Below are positions 22,428 to 33,674 of a DNA stretch of 64,000 nt, piece after piece. The translations under genes and the position numbers were made by a program. The number at the start of each line of letters is the position of its first letter. The first letter of the stretch is position 1. The notes beneath the pieces are model-generated. The model did not search any database and was not told where the DNA came from. It saw nothing but the letters and a program-made list of their open reading frames with translations. This stretch comes from Chrysomallon squamiferum (lineage: Eukaryota > Mollusca > Gastropoda > Neomphalida > Peltospiridae). Location: positions 1,762,501-1,826,500 of the forward strand of contig CM022670.1 of assembly GCA_012295275.1 (NCBI GenBank). Direction: 5' to 3'.

Positions 22428-22849
22428 TTTTTTTTTTTTGTTGTTGTTGTTGTTGTTATTTTTATTTGTTTGTTTTTAAATTTTTTTTGTTTGTTTTAAA
22501 TATAATTTTTGAAAGGATTTCATGAAATGCAAAAATACGTTTGCAGAAACAGCCACCCGAACACTTCGAATCGTCTATGGAGATGTTTTAAACAAAATTT
22601 CTCTCGGAAGAAAAAAAAAAGTTTGGTAGGACTTTCGTCAATTGTCTGTTTATTTAGTTCCACCAGAAAACTGTACACTTCCCTAAAATGTTTAAGAACG
22701 AATTATATTTATTCGTCCTCGGGAAATGGATAGTTTGATTTCGATTTTTTTCTGGTCTTTTAAAATAACAAAAAATTTCAACTGGAAGAATTTAAAATGA
22801 TAAGTTTGGAACTGAAATTTGGTTCTTTTACAATTCACACATTTTAATA

Positions 22850-25249
22850 TAGTAAAAATATAAAATTCACACATTTTAATATAGTAAAATATAAAAGTGA
22901 ATTAATGTATTAAAGCACTGAAGTCTCTTGATGGTAAGTAAAATAAATCTATAAACCGGTTATGAATATATTGTAATTCCTAGTAGTAAATACCTAAATC
23001 ACATAAATGCTAACTTTATGTTATTGTAATAAACATAAAAAAATACATGAAGTATTCCACTTTTCTTCAAATTTAATTGTTTTGTTATTTATCTTACAAA
23101 TATATTTATCTTCATAATAATACATTTTAATAGTATTTTGGAATATTTAAAAATTGATGCTGCTCGTTAAAAATAAAATAAAATTGCAATGTTTCCTATA
23201 TTTTTTACTTGAAATAAATTGAAACCATTTAAAAAAAAATTGATGAACAATTTCATCATTTGCAAAAGGAATGTCACAAATTATACACGTGTAAAAGCTC
23301 ATATTTTTCGGAAAGGGAAAACAAAAGTAGGACTTTTGCAGAAACAAACGCCCGAAATATTTTTTAAAAAGACTTCATTGTGCAGAAATCCTCCTCGAGA
23401 CCGGATAGATTTTCTTTCATTTTCAAAAACTGTTCTAAGTTTAACTGGAAGGAAAGAAAGTATGGTAAGTTTGGTTTCCATCAACTGTCTGTTTATTTGG
23501 GGTTAACGTGTTTAATTAGACTTAAATTATTTGAAAAATAAATACGTGAAAACGCTAAACTTAAACATGCTAAAATAAAATAATAAAAAATATTTCTTCT
23601 TGTAAGGTTCCAATATAGTAAAACTATAAGTAAAATTGTACAGTGCAGGCAGTGTCCTAATACTGAAACTGTGTTATTTATATTTATTCTTTTAAAAGAC
23701 TAAATGTGTTAAACGTTTTAGTTTGATGTCGATTTTTTCTTGGCTGTACTGTGAAATAGGGATTTAACAATAAATGAGAATAATAAACACAAACGTGGAT
23801 ATAATATAACAAATAATAATAATGATGACGATGATGATGATAAAATGAAATGAATTACAGAATTGATATTACAGATACTTTTACCCTTACATTATTTGTA
23901 TGATATACGTATGAAATCATTATCTTTTTATGTTTCAATTTTTTATTTGCTTTTATTTGTTTTCATTTCATTTATTTATTTATCGTTTAAATTTTATTTC
24001 ACCACAGAATATATAATATAATATCTACAGAATAATTTTTAATATAGTAAAATATAAAAGTTAATTAACTTATTAAAGTATAGAAATCTCTTGATGGTCA
24101 ATGAAATAATTCTAGTAATTTTTTCAAGATATACTGTAATCGTAATAAATATAAAAGAATACAAGAAGGTTAAAAAAAAAGAAAGAAAAAAAGAGAGAAA
24201 AATGTACATATTTAAACAAATAATTTTGTTGTTTTGCGATTTACCTTACAATTACATATAATCTTATAGTAATATATATTAACAGTTTTTTGGAATTCAA
24301 ATAAAATACTTGGATTTATCTCAGTAGTTTGTGTTGCTAAAAAATAGGGAGTTTGTACAGTGTTCTAAACATGCTAATATAAATGGATAATTGCACAAAT
24401 ATAAAATATATTAAATTATTTAGGATTATTTGAAGATCTATTTAAATACGGAATAATTTACGTTACGGGCAAACAGTAAATGTAGATGGATAGCCTGATC
24501 ATTAGTGATACCTTTAACAAGTTGTAAATATATTTCACAAATTAGGGAGTACCAAAAATAGATATATATTTATTTTTGTGAAACAGATGTCTGTTTACCA
24601 GGAATGAGACTATATTTACAAAATATAACATGAGTGCTTGTATAAATAAGTTTCATACTAACTTAATTTTATTAAAAATATTAATTTCTGACCATCTCGC
24701 CTAAATTTTAATCCAGACAGGAATTTTTCTTTTGGTTACATATCGGTATTGTGATTAAAAAAAAAAAAAAAAAATGTAAAAATAAAAATAGAATATATGA
24801 TGCAATTTATCTGAATTTAAATTTAAGAAAAAACTTATTCAAGCTTGGTGTTTGTATTTTGTTAATGGTGTGAAATACTTTGAACAAAATATTATGTAAC
24901 ATATCCTGTGACCTCTGTTAAACGTGGTTTTCGTCAATTGTCTTTTGGTTTAGGATTAAACTTATTTAAAAACAAAATACGGAAATACGATAAAACTTAA
25001 AGATGCTAAAATAAAAAAATACAACATATTCTTGCTGGTGTGGTTCCGATAGAGTAAAACTATAAGTAAAATTGTACAGTGCAGGCAGTGTCCTAATACT
25101 GAAACTATAATATTTATATTTATTCTTTTAAAAGATTAAATGTGTTAAAAGATTTAGTTTGATGTCGATCTTTTCTTAGTTGTAAGTTAAAATAGGGAAT
25201 TAACAAAAAAATGAGAATAATATACACAAATGTGGATATAATATAAGAA

Positions 25250-25298
<49 letters not shown>

Positions 25299-25970
25299 TG
25301 ATAATGATGATGATGATTATCATCATCATAAAATAACATGAAAAGGCAAATATGCTTATGAATGGATTATCCTTTTATGTTTTTTATTTTATTTATTTAT
25401 TTATTTATTTATTTTTGTGATTTTATTTCACCACAGAATTTTTAATATAATATATACAATTCATACATTTTAATATAGAAAAATATAAAATATAAAATAT
25501 AAAAATATAAAGTACTAAAGTCTCTTGATGGTCAGTAAAATAAATCTAAATATATTGAAAAAGTAAGTTTGTTAAGTTTGGTTTTCGTCATCTGTCTGTT
25601 TATTTAGGTTTAAACTTATTTAATTAAGCTTAGAAATTTAAAAAAGAAATACGAAAGAGCGCTGAACATAAACATGCTAAAATAATAATATTAAAAAATT
25701 AATTCTACTTGAATGTTTCCAGTATAAGTTCGTTAAGTAAGTCTGTATTTTATCTGTAAGTGAAAGAAGTTCGAAATGATTTATATTTTTCAATATGGGC
25801 AGACTATATTTACAAAATATAAACAAGAGTACTTGTATAAATAAGTTTCATACTAACTGCATTTTATTATAAAAAAAAAGAAAAGGTTTTTGACCACCTG
25901 AACCAGGAGACAGGAATTTTAACTTATTTATTAACATTTAATTTAAAAATAAACTTATCCAAGCTTCCCT
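22850..25970. repeat. Segmental duplication, right copy (partner 5985-9180)
   Basis: Collinear with 5985-9180 apart from indels, including a shortened stretch around 24100-24150 and a lost portion around 25800. It leads into the unit B promoter module at 25958, just as the left copy leads into unit A at 9178. Confidence 0.85.
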
Positions 25971-26390
25971 TTTTGGATATGGTCTGTATATATATATCTA
26001 TATAATTTACTGTTACCATTGTTTCCATTTAAACTGCAAATTAGGACAGATAGACTAATCATTATTAATAGATTTCGTAAGTTCTAAAAATATGTTGAAT
26101 TTCAAAAAAAAAAGAAAATGAAAGTGGGAATTTCACTTTTCTGTTTATTTCAAGAGATGACTACACCCGGAATAATTTGAGAAAAACCCCTTCATTGTTT
26201 GATAATGAGTCATTTTGCGGGAAAACCGCGAACGTGTACAGATAGGGTAATCATTATTAATAGATTTCATAAGTTCTAAAAATATGTAGCGGTCAAAGTT
26301 TAAGTGGAGACGTCAATCTTCTTTTTATTTCGGAGGTACACACACCAGGTATAATAGGATAAAGGAGATCACTGCTTAACACTGGTTATC

Positions 26391-26547
26391 ATTGGTTGCT
26401 ATCGTCCAATCGGAACAAATTTGTTATCCCTTCATTTTTATTGGTCAAATTCAGTGAACAAAATAAGTATCTCGCCTTTGAAAGTCATTTACAGCATCTT
26501 GTCTGAGGAGTTATCACGTCATTTTCAAGGAGCGTCGTAACATCTTT
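26391..26547 (+). promoter_or_regulatory. Unit B promoter with CCAAT boxes and first exon
   Basis: ATTGG at 26391-26395, CCAAT at 26406-26410 and ATTGG at 26440-26444, then the exon-like stretch ending CATCTTT|GTAAGT at 26547. It is homologous to the unit A copies, with the distinctive GGAGCGTCGTA(A/G)CATC end shared only with unit C. Confidence 0.5.
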
Positions 26548-26631
26548 GTAAGTGTACATTTTCATTTTTATTTTAAGCTTCAGTGTATCTAACATCATAT
26601 TCAACTCTTAGAACACTTCAACGTTTTCTAG

Positions 26632-26814
26632 GTAAAGGCATGGTAAACCTAAGAGAGAAAAGCATTTCGTTATTTAGAAAACGTTATTTATGAATCGTGG
26701 GCATCAACAGTGGAATCGACTGCGACTTCGAGTCCGACTCTATGAGACTGAATGGAGATGGCGTCGTCTCAAAGGGAGGTCATCCAGTGTCCGTCTCGAT
26801 ACATTTGAGTCACG
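26632..26814 (+). other. Unit B exon 2 (candidate)
   Basis: Begins after ACGTTTTCTAG with GTAAAGGCATGG. A candidate donor G|GTAATG follows 26814 and is shared with unit C and with the relatives at 28.7 and 33.9 kb (GTAATG/GTAACG). Unit A has GTTATG there. Boundaries are predictions. Confidence 0.35.
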
Positions 26815-26818
26815 GTAA
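26690..26818 (+). CDS. Small arginine-rich ORF (42 aa), unit B copy
   Basis: Same ORF as in unit A (MNRGHQQWNRLRLRVRLYE...), but TTA becomes TAA after FESR, so the unspliced frame ends at 42 residues. If the GTAATG donor is used, the stop is spliced out and the frame would continue into the 41-bp exon at 27447. Coding status is unproven. Confidence 0.25.
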   Translation: MNRGHQQWNRLRLRVRLYETEWRWRRLKGRSSSVRLDTFESR

Positions 26819-27059
26819 TGGGAAAAATGCTCCGTCTCTTGACAAGGACCCAGCTCTTAATGTCCGCTAATGTCTTGAGATAGGAAATGAGAAAAGCTGG
26901 CTAAGCTTATTCAAGGGTATCTTCTCATATGACGTGATTCAAATGTAAATGCCTATCCTATTGTCGTAGATCTTGGCGTTAGAATTCATGCTCAGAATAT
27001 CCATTGGAATCGTTGTCTACCAGAACATGGTTGATCTCGCACTTGCCCAGTGTTGTTGG

Positions 27060-27265
27060 AGTCTTGATATGCTTCTATCCGAACGAGTTGCAGAACCTGT
27101 TTTGAAATGTTAGGATTACCACTTTTATATCCGACAGTTTCAGAGCATTTGTCAAATCTTTTTGCGGCAACATCTTACTGAATACGTTTTTCACGTCGGA
27201 TTGCTTGGAAGCTATTAAATTCCTAAATCGAATGGGAACCGACCATGCAGATACAAAATGCAGCA
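27060..27265 (-). repeat. Dispersed repeat related to the 542-bp tandem and to 40476-40720
   Basis: Shares ATGTTAGGATTAC, TATCCGACAG, CAGAGCATTTGTCAAATC and CCTAAATCGAATGGG with the other copies. The minus strand has a 63-codon open frame (VFSKMLPQKDLTNALKLSD) with a faint F-box look, but the other copies do not keep this frame open. Confidence 0.55.
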
Positions 27266-27446
27266 ACAGTTCGGTTCGAATATCTTGACTGCGATTACAT
27301 TTACAGTTTTCACGTACAAATAATAAACGCGTTATTCATGAACGTTAGATTTGTTTTTGGATTCAGCTTTCATGGTCTCTTAATTTATAAATATCATTAA
27401 AAGATTTGTTGATTTGTTTGTTGTTGTGTTTTTGTTTTATTTTCAG

Positions 27447-27487
27447 ATTGTTTATAGCATGTTTTGTATGCTTTTCTTGGTGTCATG
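27447..27487 (+). other. Unit B small exon 3 (41 bp, candidate)
   Basis: GTTTTATTTTCAG acceptor and TCATG|GTGAGA donor bracket 41 bases that are conserved with one substitution in unit C (32564-32604). Unit A lacks it. Confidence 0.35.
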
Positions 27488-27859
27488 GTGAGATTTTCTG
27501 TTTGTGAGAGTGTAATTGAGGCTTAATCCATTACTGTGTGAAGAGAAATCTGGAAACTGCAAATACACATATTTAAAAGATAATATTTTTGATTCTGATG
27601 GCATATTTATATGTCACAATAACTACATTAGTGACTTTCATATTATAGTTGTTGTATTAGTCAATTAGATATGAATTATTATGTGCGCCACTTACATGCA
27701 AATGTCGTTATGTTAATAGTGAGTCGGATTTCACTGTTGTTATGCGAGTTATTGCTGGCAGTTGTAATTTGTCAAGGAAAATATTGGTATGGTTAGTGAG
27801 TTAGATATTTACAAGTTAGAAAGGAGTTAAAAAAATTTGTTTTATCTTTCAGAATTCTA

Positions 27860-28126
27860 ATGGCTGAAAATATATATTATATTTGTGGAAAATGTTCAAC
27901 CAACTTTAGAACACATCAAGATGCTAAATCCCATTTTTATAAAATTCATGTAGCTTTGGATAGATCAAGATATTACTGCACTTTGTGTCTTTTCCGTTGT
28001 GCCACCAAGAAAGACCTGAACAGGCACACTACTAACTATGCAGGTCATCTGGAGGTGAAGAGACGCATAGAGAATAGAGAGAAAGAAAAGAATGACCAAC
28101 ATCTTCTTGAAAAAGATGGCATCTGA
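27860..28126 (+). CDS. Unit B terminal exon: two-finger C2H2 protein (88 aa), tail frameshifted
   Basis: Follows a TTTTATCTTTCAG acceptor (exon starts 27853) with ATG at 27860. Finger 1 is C-GK-C-x12-H-x4-H (residues about 9-29). Finger 2 is C-TL-C-x12-H-x6-H (about 40-62) with an extra Cys. C2H2 fingers bind zinc and usually nucleic acid or protein; the target is unknown. The ORF stops soon after the fingers (LLEKDGI). The conserved basic tail seen in unit C (DKYM.K.ENSVR.NE.IKRRR) is present here only in another frame (28092-28316). A frameshift has therefore cut the protein short relative to the inferred ancestor. It may be functional as a short protein or decaying. Confidence 0.6.
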   Translation: MAENIYYICGKCSTNFRTHQDAKSHFYKIHVALDRSRYYCTLCLFRCATKKDLNRHTTNYAGHLEVKRRIENREKEKNDQHLLEKDGI

Positions 28127-28316
28127 ACAAAATTCTTTTGAACTTGGGGAAAAATCAAAAATGATATTTTTCCATGTAGACAAATACATGAGAAAGAGAG
28201 AGAATTCAGTTAGACACAATGAATGTATAAAAAGACGTCGGGTTGATGTGGATTATGATAGAAGGAGGGGATGGAAATATGAACGTCGTCGGCGTATATG
28301 TCAAAGTTTTAACTGA
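28127..28316 (+). pseudogene. Unit B former C-terminal tail, out of frame
   Basis: The frame from 28092 (MTNIFLKKMASEQNSFELGE...) contains DKYMRKRENSVRHNECIKRRR and ends CQSFN, clearly homologous to the unit C tail. It is not in frame with the unit B fingers. The IKRRR run looks like a nuclear localisation signal. Confidence 0.55.
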
Positions 28317-28437
28317 CATATAATGAAAATATATATAATTGGATTATGTCATAGACATAAGAATGTAAATACTTGCTAACAATGACAAAAAGAACTGATA
28401 TTTAGTTTCAAGTAATTTTTATTTGATTTTTGTACTC

Positions 28438-28443
28438 AATAAA
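28438..28443 (+). terminator. Unit B poly(A) signal AATAAA
   Basis: AATAAA about 310 bases after the unit B stop, in a block conserved with units A and C (ATTAATCTGAGTATTG follows). Confidence 0.55.
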
Positions 28444-28504
28444 TGCATTAATCTGAGTATTGCTGTTTTGGTTTTCTGTTGTTTTTAGATTTATAAAATG
28501 TTGT

Positions 28505-28900
28505 TTTTTACCACATAACCTGATCATTATTAGTAGATTTCATCAGTTAAACAAAGAGCTGTAGAGTGGCCAGTGTCGAATTCCTACGAAATAGAAAACT
28601 AAAGTAGAAATTTTACTTTTCTTTTAAAGAAATATATACCCAGAATAATTTGATAAATACCTTCGCTGTTTGGTGATCGTCCAGTCACTGAAAGAACAGA
28701 TTTTGACTGGAAGATGAGACTAAACGGAGACGACGTCGTCTCAAAGTAAGTCTCCATCTCGATACATTTAAGTCACGGTAATGAGGAAAATGCTACGTCT
28801 CTTGACCTGGACGCAGGTCTCAATGTCCACTGATGTTTGAGATAGGAAATGAGATTAGCTTTCTAATGCTTATTCAAGGTTAAAGTCTCATATGACGTTA
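28505..28900. repeat. Inter-unit module: TGATCATTA head plus exon-2-like relic
   Basis: After the poly(A) region, CCTGATCATTATTAGTAG starts a module also found after units A and C. From about 28690 to 28900 the sequence is a diverged relative of exon 2 (ACGTCGTCTCAAAG, TCTCGATACATTTAAGTCACGG, TTGAGATAGGAAATGAGA). It contains AAAGTAAGT, a possible donor absent from the other copies. Confidence 0.6.
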
Positions 28901-28979
28901 CTCACTTTCTATTTCGGGGATATTAAACATAGATCAAAGCGTTGAAGGTTAACGAGTTGGACATTTCGTGAAATGCAAC

Positions 28980-29215
28980 GAATGTTGTTATCTTCAGAGA
29001 AATTTGCAAAATTTGATAAAATTAACAAAACAATGTCAGGCAGATTTAACAACACAAAAATCCACTTCATCTTAAACAGGTTTTTAGAAAGTTATTACAG
29101 TCTGACCAGAAAGTTCTTTCATTTTATTTGACAAGAATGTTGTCTACATCATATGAAAGTCCTTAAAGGTTAAAGTTATCGAAACCGACGACGTTTTTTT
29201 CATTGTTCTTTGAAA
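28980..29215. repeat. Decayed satellite monomers
   Basis: Pieces resembling the 58-bp satellite: TTAACAAAACAATGTCAGGCAG, AGAAAGTTATTACAGTCTGACCAGAAAG and AAAGTTATCGAAACCGACGACG. They lie downstream of unit B, in the position the large array occupies downstream of unit A. Confidence 0.5.
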
Positions 29216-29473
29216 TCTGTCGAAATCGTCGTCGAGCACTGGAATCGACTGCGACTTCGAGTCCGACTTCCACTGAAAGTCGAGTGGATAGCGTCAAGAT
29301 CAAATGATTAGTAAACTTGCACAGATAATCATTATTAATAGTCTTCGTAAGTTCCAAAAATATGTAGCGGTCAAAGTTTAAGTGGAGACGTCAGTTTTCT
29401 TTCTATTTCGGAGATACAAACACCCAGATTAACTGTATGAAGGTGATCACTGGTTATCACTGATTGCTATTGT

Positions 29474-29613
29474 CCAATTGCAACAAATTTGTTATCTTCA
29501 TTTTTATTGGTTTAATTCAATTAACAAAACAGGCATTTCGCCTTCGTAAGACATTTACAGCATCTTCTCTGCTCAGTTAACAGGTCATTTACAAGGAGCG
29601 TCGTAGCATCTTT
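29474..29613 (+). promoter_or_regulatory. Unit C promoter and first exon
   Basis: CCAAT at 29474-29478 and ATTGG at 29506-29510. The first upstream box is degraded (TGATTG). The first exon ends GCATCTTT|GTAAGT at 29613. Only one module is present. Confidence 0.5.
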
Positions 29614-29697
29614 GTAAGTGTACATTTTCATTTTTATTTTAAGCTTCAGTGTATCTAACATCATATTCAACTGTTATGACTCTTCCACTTTTTCTAG

Positions 29698-29880
29698 GTA
29701 AAGGCATGGTAAACCTAAGGGAGAAAAGCATTTCATTATTTATAAAACGTTATTTATGAATCGTGGGCATCAGCACTGGAATCGACTGCGACTTCGAGTC
29801 CGACTCTATGAGACTGAATGGAGATGGCGTCGTCTCAAAGGGAGGTCATCCAGTGTCCATCTCGATACATTTGAGTCACG
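29698..29880 (+). other. Unit C exon 2 (candidate)
   Basis: CCACTTTTTCTAG|GTAAAGGCATGG at the start and CACG|GTAATG at the end, as in unit B. It carries the small ORF at 29756. Confidence 0.35.
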
Positions 29881-29884
29881 GTAA
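29756..29884 (+). CDS. Small arginine-rich ORF (42 aa), unit C copy
   Basis: Identical in predicted residues to A1 through FESR, then TAA. A conserved small ORF of unknown status, as in the other units. Confidence 0.25.
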   Translation: MNRGHQHWNRLRLRVRLYETEWRWRRLKGRSSSVHLDTFESR

Positions 29885-30344
29885 TGGGAAAAATGCTCCG
29901 TCTCTTGATAAGGAACCAGCTCTTAATGTCCGCTAATGTCTTGAGACAGGAAATGAGATAAGCTGGCTATGCTCATTCAAGGGTATTTTCTCATATGACG
30001 TGATTCAAATGTAAATGCCTATCTTATTGTCGTAGATCTTAGCGTTAGCATTCATTTTCACAACGATGCAGAAGACATCATTCAGCATGATCGATATGGA
30101 ACGCAATTACTGTTCCTGAGATAAATTTTCTCACTGAAACGACGATGTACTGCTGTCATCAATGACGCAGGTGCACATATATATTACTGAGCCTCTCTCG
30201 CCATTTTGGTAGATGTACCATCAGCTGACATTAAAGTAACGACGTAGACACAGCGTATTTCTGTTGGCTTCATTCAGAAAAGCTGTATCGATGCAATAGT
30301 GTGTACAAATAAATCTGTATGTTAGCACAGAAGAAAAACCTAAG

Positions 30345-32475
30345 TTTTTGCCGAGCAATATGTCTATTCGTTATCAGCCTGTAAGTTAATGTGAATATTA
30401 CAAAAACGACAGACGATGATTTTTCGTCAAAGTATTTAAAAAATATTGTCCGCAGTTTCAAGCAGATCTGATTGTCAATCGTTTTCTATCCGAACGGATT
30501 GCAGAACCTGTTTTAAAATGTTAGGATTACGGCCGAATATCCGACAGATGCAGAGCATTTGTCAAATCTTAGCATTGCTAGGTTTAGTGAGTTAAACGTT
30601 ACTTAATGCAACGATTGTTGTTTGTCGTCGTTTCTTTCCTTCATATTTAAAACAGTTTCTGGAACTAGCTGGGTAAAAGATGAAAACGATTCACCATCAA
30701 TTCTGCTTGAAAATACGGAGAATGTTTTTGTTCAACAGAATCGTCGTTTATCGTTGTAGTAATAATATTGAGAGGAGACGTCACTTTTCTCGGCAGAAAA
30801 TGTCTGCATGTAATGACGATGATGAAAAAACATCCACGTAAAAACGCAACTCGATTTTTGAAGAGAAAATCCTCAAATAGTAAAAAACAGGAAACGTTTT
30901 CGTCTAGGAATGTCTTTTCGTTATCACGCTATTGAATGTTATCATAACGACAGACGATGATTTTTCGTCAAATTATTTTAAAAATATTGTCCGCAGTTTC
31001 AAGCAGATCTGATTGTCAATCGTTTTCGATCGGAACGAATTGCAGATCCTGTTTTAAAATGTTAGGATTACGGCCGAATATCCGACAGATGCAGAGCATT
31101 TGTCAAATCTTAGCATTGCTATGTTTAGTGAGTTAAACGTTACTTAATGCAACGATTGTTGTTTGTCGTCGTTTCTTTCCTTCATATTTAAAACAGTTCC
31201 TGGAACTAGCTGGGTAAAAGATGAAAACGATTCACCATCAATTCTGCTTGAAAATACGGAGAATGTTTTTGTTCAACAGAATCGTCGTTTATCGTTGTAG
31301 TAATAATATTGAGAGGAGACGTCACTTTTCTCGGCAGAAAATGTCTGCATGTAATGACGATGGATGAAAAAACATCCCCTTAAAAACGCAACTCGATTTT
31401 TGAAGAGAAAATCCTCAAATAGTAAAAAAAACAGAAACCTTTTCGTCTAGGAATGTCTTTTCGTTATCACGCTATTGAATGTTATCATAACGACAGGCGA
31501 TGATTTTTCTTCAAAGTATTTAAAAAATGTTATCCGCAGTTTCAAGCAGATCTGATTGTCAATCGTTTTCTATCCGAACGGATTGCACAACCTGTTTTAA
31601 AATGTTAGGATTACGGCCGAATATCCGACAGATGCAGAGCATTTGTCAAATCTTAGCATTGCTAGGTTTAGTGAGTTAAACGTTACTTAATGCAACGATT
31701 GTTGTTTGTCGTCGTTTCTTTCCTTCATATTTAAAACAGTTTCTGGAACTAGCTGGGTAAAAGATGAAAACGATTCACCATCAATTCTGCTGGAAAATAC
31801 GGAGAATGTTTTTGTTCAACAGAATCGTCGTTTGTCGTTGTAGTAATAATATTGAGAGGAGACGTCACTTTTCTCGGCAGAAAATTTCTGCATGTAATGA
31901 CGATGGATGTAAAAACATGGACGTAAAAAACAAAACTCGATTTTAGAAGAGAAGATCCCCAAACAGTAAAAAAAAACCAGAAACGTTTTCGTCGAAGAAT
32001 GTCTTTTCGTTATCACGCTATTGAATGTTATAACGACAGACGATGATTTTTCGTCAAAGTATTTAAAAAATATTGTCCGCAGTTTCAAGCAGATCTGATG
32101 GTCAATCGTTTTCTGTCCGAACGAGTTGAGGAACAATTTTTAAAATGTTAGGATTTCTACTTTTATATCCGACAGATGCAGAGCATTTGTCAAATCTTAG
32201 CATTGCTAGGTTTAGTGAGTTAAACGTTACTTAATGCAACGATTGTTGTTTGTCGTCGTTTCTTTCCTTCATATTTAAAACAGTTTCTGGAACTAGCTGG
32301 GTAAAAGATGAAAACGATTTACCATCAATTCTTCTTGAAAATACGGAGAATCTTTTTGTTTAATAGAATCATCGTTTGTCGTTGTAGTAATAATATTCAG
32401 AGCAGACCTCACTTTTCTCGGCAGAAATGTTTGCATGTAATGACGATGGATATAAAAATAGCGACGTAAAAAACA
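30345..32475. repeat. Tandem array of about 542 bp, nearly four copies
   Basis: AGCATTGCTAGG or its variant recurs at about 30571, 31112, 31655 and 32199 (periods 541-544). Each copy holds GCAGTTTCAAGCAGATCTGA, GCAACGATTGTTGTTTGTCG, a GGAACTAGCTGGGTAAAAGATG stretch and AATATTGAGAGGAGACGTC. Short open frames on both strands are broken in at least one copy, so no coding role is supported. It lies in the presumed intron between exon 2 and the small exon of unit C, and is absent from unit B apart from one partial copy. Confidence 0.9.
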
Positions 32476-32563
32476 GCTTTCCGTTTTCATGGTCTCTTAA
32501 TTTATAAATATCATTAAAAGATTTGTTGATTTGTTTGTTGTTGTGTTTTTGTTTTATTTTCAG

Positions 32564-32604
32564 ATTGTTTACAGCATGTTTTGTATGCTTTTCTTGGTGT
32601 CATG
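32564..32604 (+). other. Unit C small exon 3 (41 bp, candidate)
   Basis: Counterpart of 27447-27487, with ATTTTCAG before and GTGAGA after, and one internal substitution. Confidence 0.35.
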
Positions 32605-32970
32605 GTGAGATTTTCTGTTTGTGAGAGTGTAATTGAGGTTTAATCCACTACTGTGTGAAGTGAAATGTGGAAACTGCAAATACACATATTTAAAAGATAA
32701 TATTTTTGATTCTGATGGCATATTTATATGTCACAATAACTACACTAGTGACTTTCATATTATTGTTGTTGTATTAGTAAGTTAGATATAAATTATTATA
32801 TTCGCCACATACATGCAAAATATCGTTATGTTAATAGTGTTTCGGATATCTCTGCTTATATGCGAGTTATTGCTGACAGTTGAAATTTGTCAGGGAAGAT
32901 ATTGGTAAGGTTATTGAGTTAGATATTTTCAAGTTAGAAAGGAGTTAAAACAAATATTTGTATCTTTCAG

Positions 32971-33474
32971 AATCCTAATGTCTGAAAATAAACCTTTTAT
33001 ATGTGGAAAATGTTCATTCAAATTTAGAAGATATGAAAATCCCATTTTTATAAAATTCATGTAGCATTGGATGGATCCAGATATTACTGCACTTTGTGTC
33101 TTTTCCGTTGTGCCTACAAGAAAGATCTAAAAAGGCACATTACTAACTATACAGGTCACCTAGATTCAAAGAAAAGAATGGAAGTCAGAGGGAAAGAAAT
33201 AAAGGACAAAGGCTTCTTGAAAACATCTGAAAAACCTTATGAACTTAAAGATGGCGATATTATACATAAATCGTCTTTGACATATCGGGAGAAAAAATCA
33301 AAAATGCGAGGTACGCATTTCCATTACGTGGAAAATGATGACAAATACATGATAAAGAAAGAGAATTCAGTTAGAGACAATGAACGTATAAAAAGACGTC
33401 GGGATGATGAGGATTGTGATGGAAGGAGTGAATGGAAACTGGAAAGTCGGAGTATATTACAAAGTGTTAACTGA
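32971..33474 (+). pseudogene. Unit C terminal exon: zinc-finger paralogue with broken first finger
   Basis: The exon starts after ATTTGTATCTTTCAG, with ATG at 32978 (MSENKPFICGKCSFKF). Relative to unit B, 7 bases are missing around 33015-33035. The ATG frame therefore stops at TAG after ...FIKFM, before finger 2. The downstream frame (to 33474) is open and homologous to B from KSHFYKIH onward. It keeps finger 2 (C-TL-C-x12-H-x6-H) and an intact basic tail (ENSVRDNERIKRRR...LQSVN). The first ATG in this frame is 33178, after finger 2. It is a pseudogene unless frameshifting, an unseen exon or a non-ATG start rescues it. Confidence 0.6.
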
Positions 33475-33594
33475 CAGATAATGAAAATGCATATAAAGGG
33501 ATTATGTCACAGACATAAGAATGTAAATACTTGGTAACAATGAAAAATACCCTGATATTTTGTTTTCAGTAATTTTTGTTTTATTTTTGTACCC

Positions 33595-33600
33595 AATAAA
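33595..33600 (+). terminator. Unit C poly(A) signal AATAAA
   Basis: Homologous position to 28438-28443, about 120 bases after the unit C stop. Confidence 0.55.
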
Positions 33601-33674
33601 TGCATTAATCTGAGTATTACTATTTTTGTTTTCTGTTGTTTTTAGATTTATAAAATTTAGTTTTGTTTTACCAC

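Noticed and set aside
30345-32475. CRISPR-like array
   Set aside because: The units are about 542 bp of continuous similarity with no repeat/spacer alternation, and the DNA is eukaryotic. The 58-bp satellite likewise lacks unique spacers.
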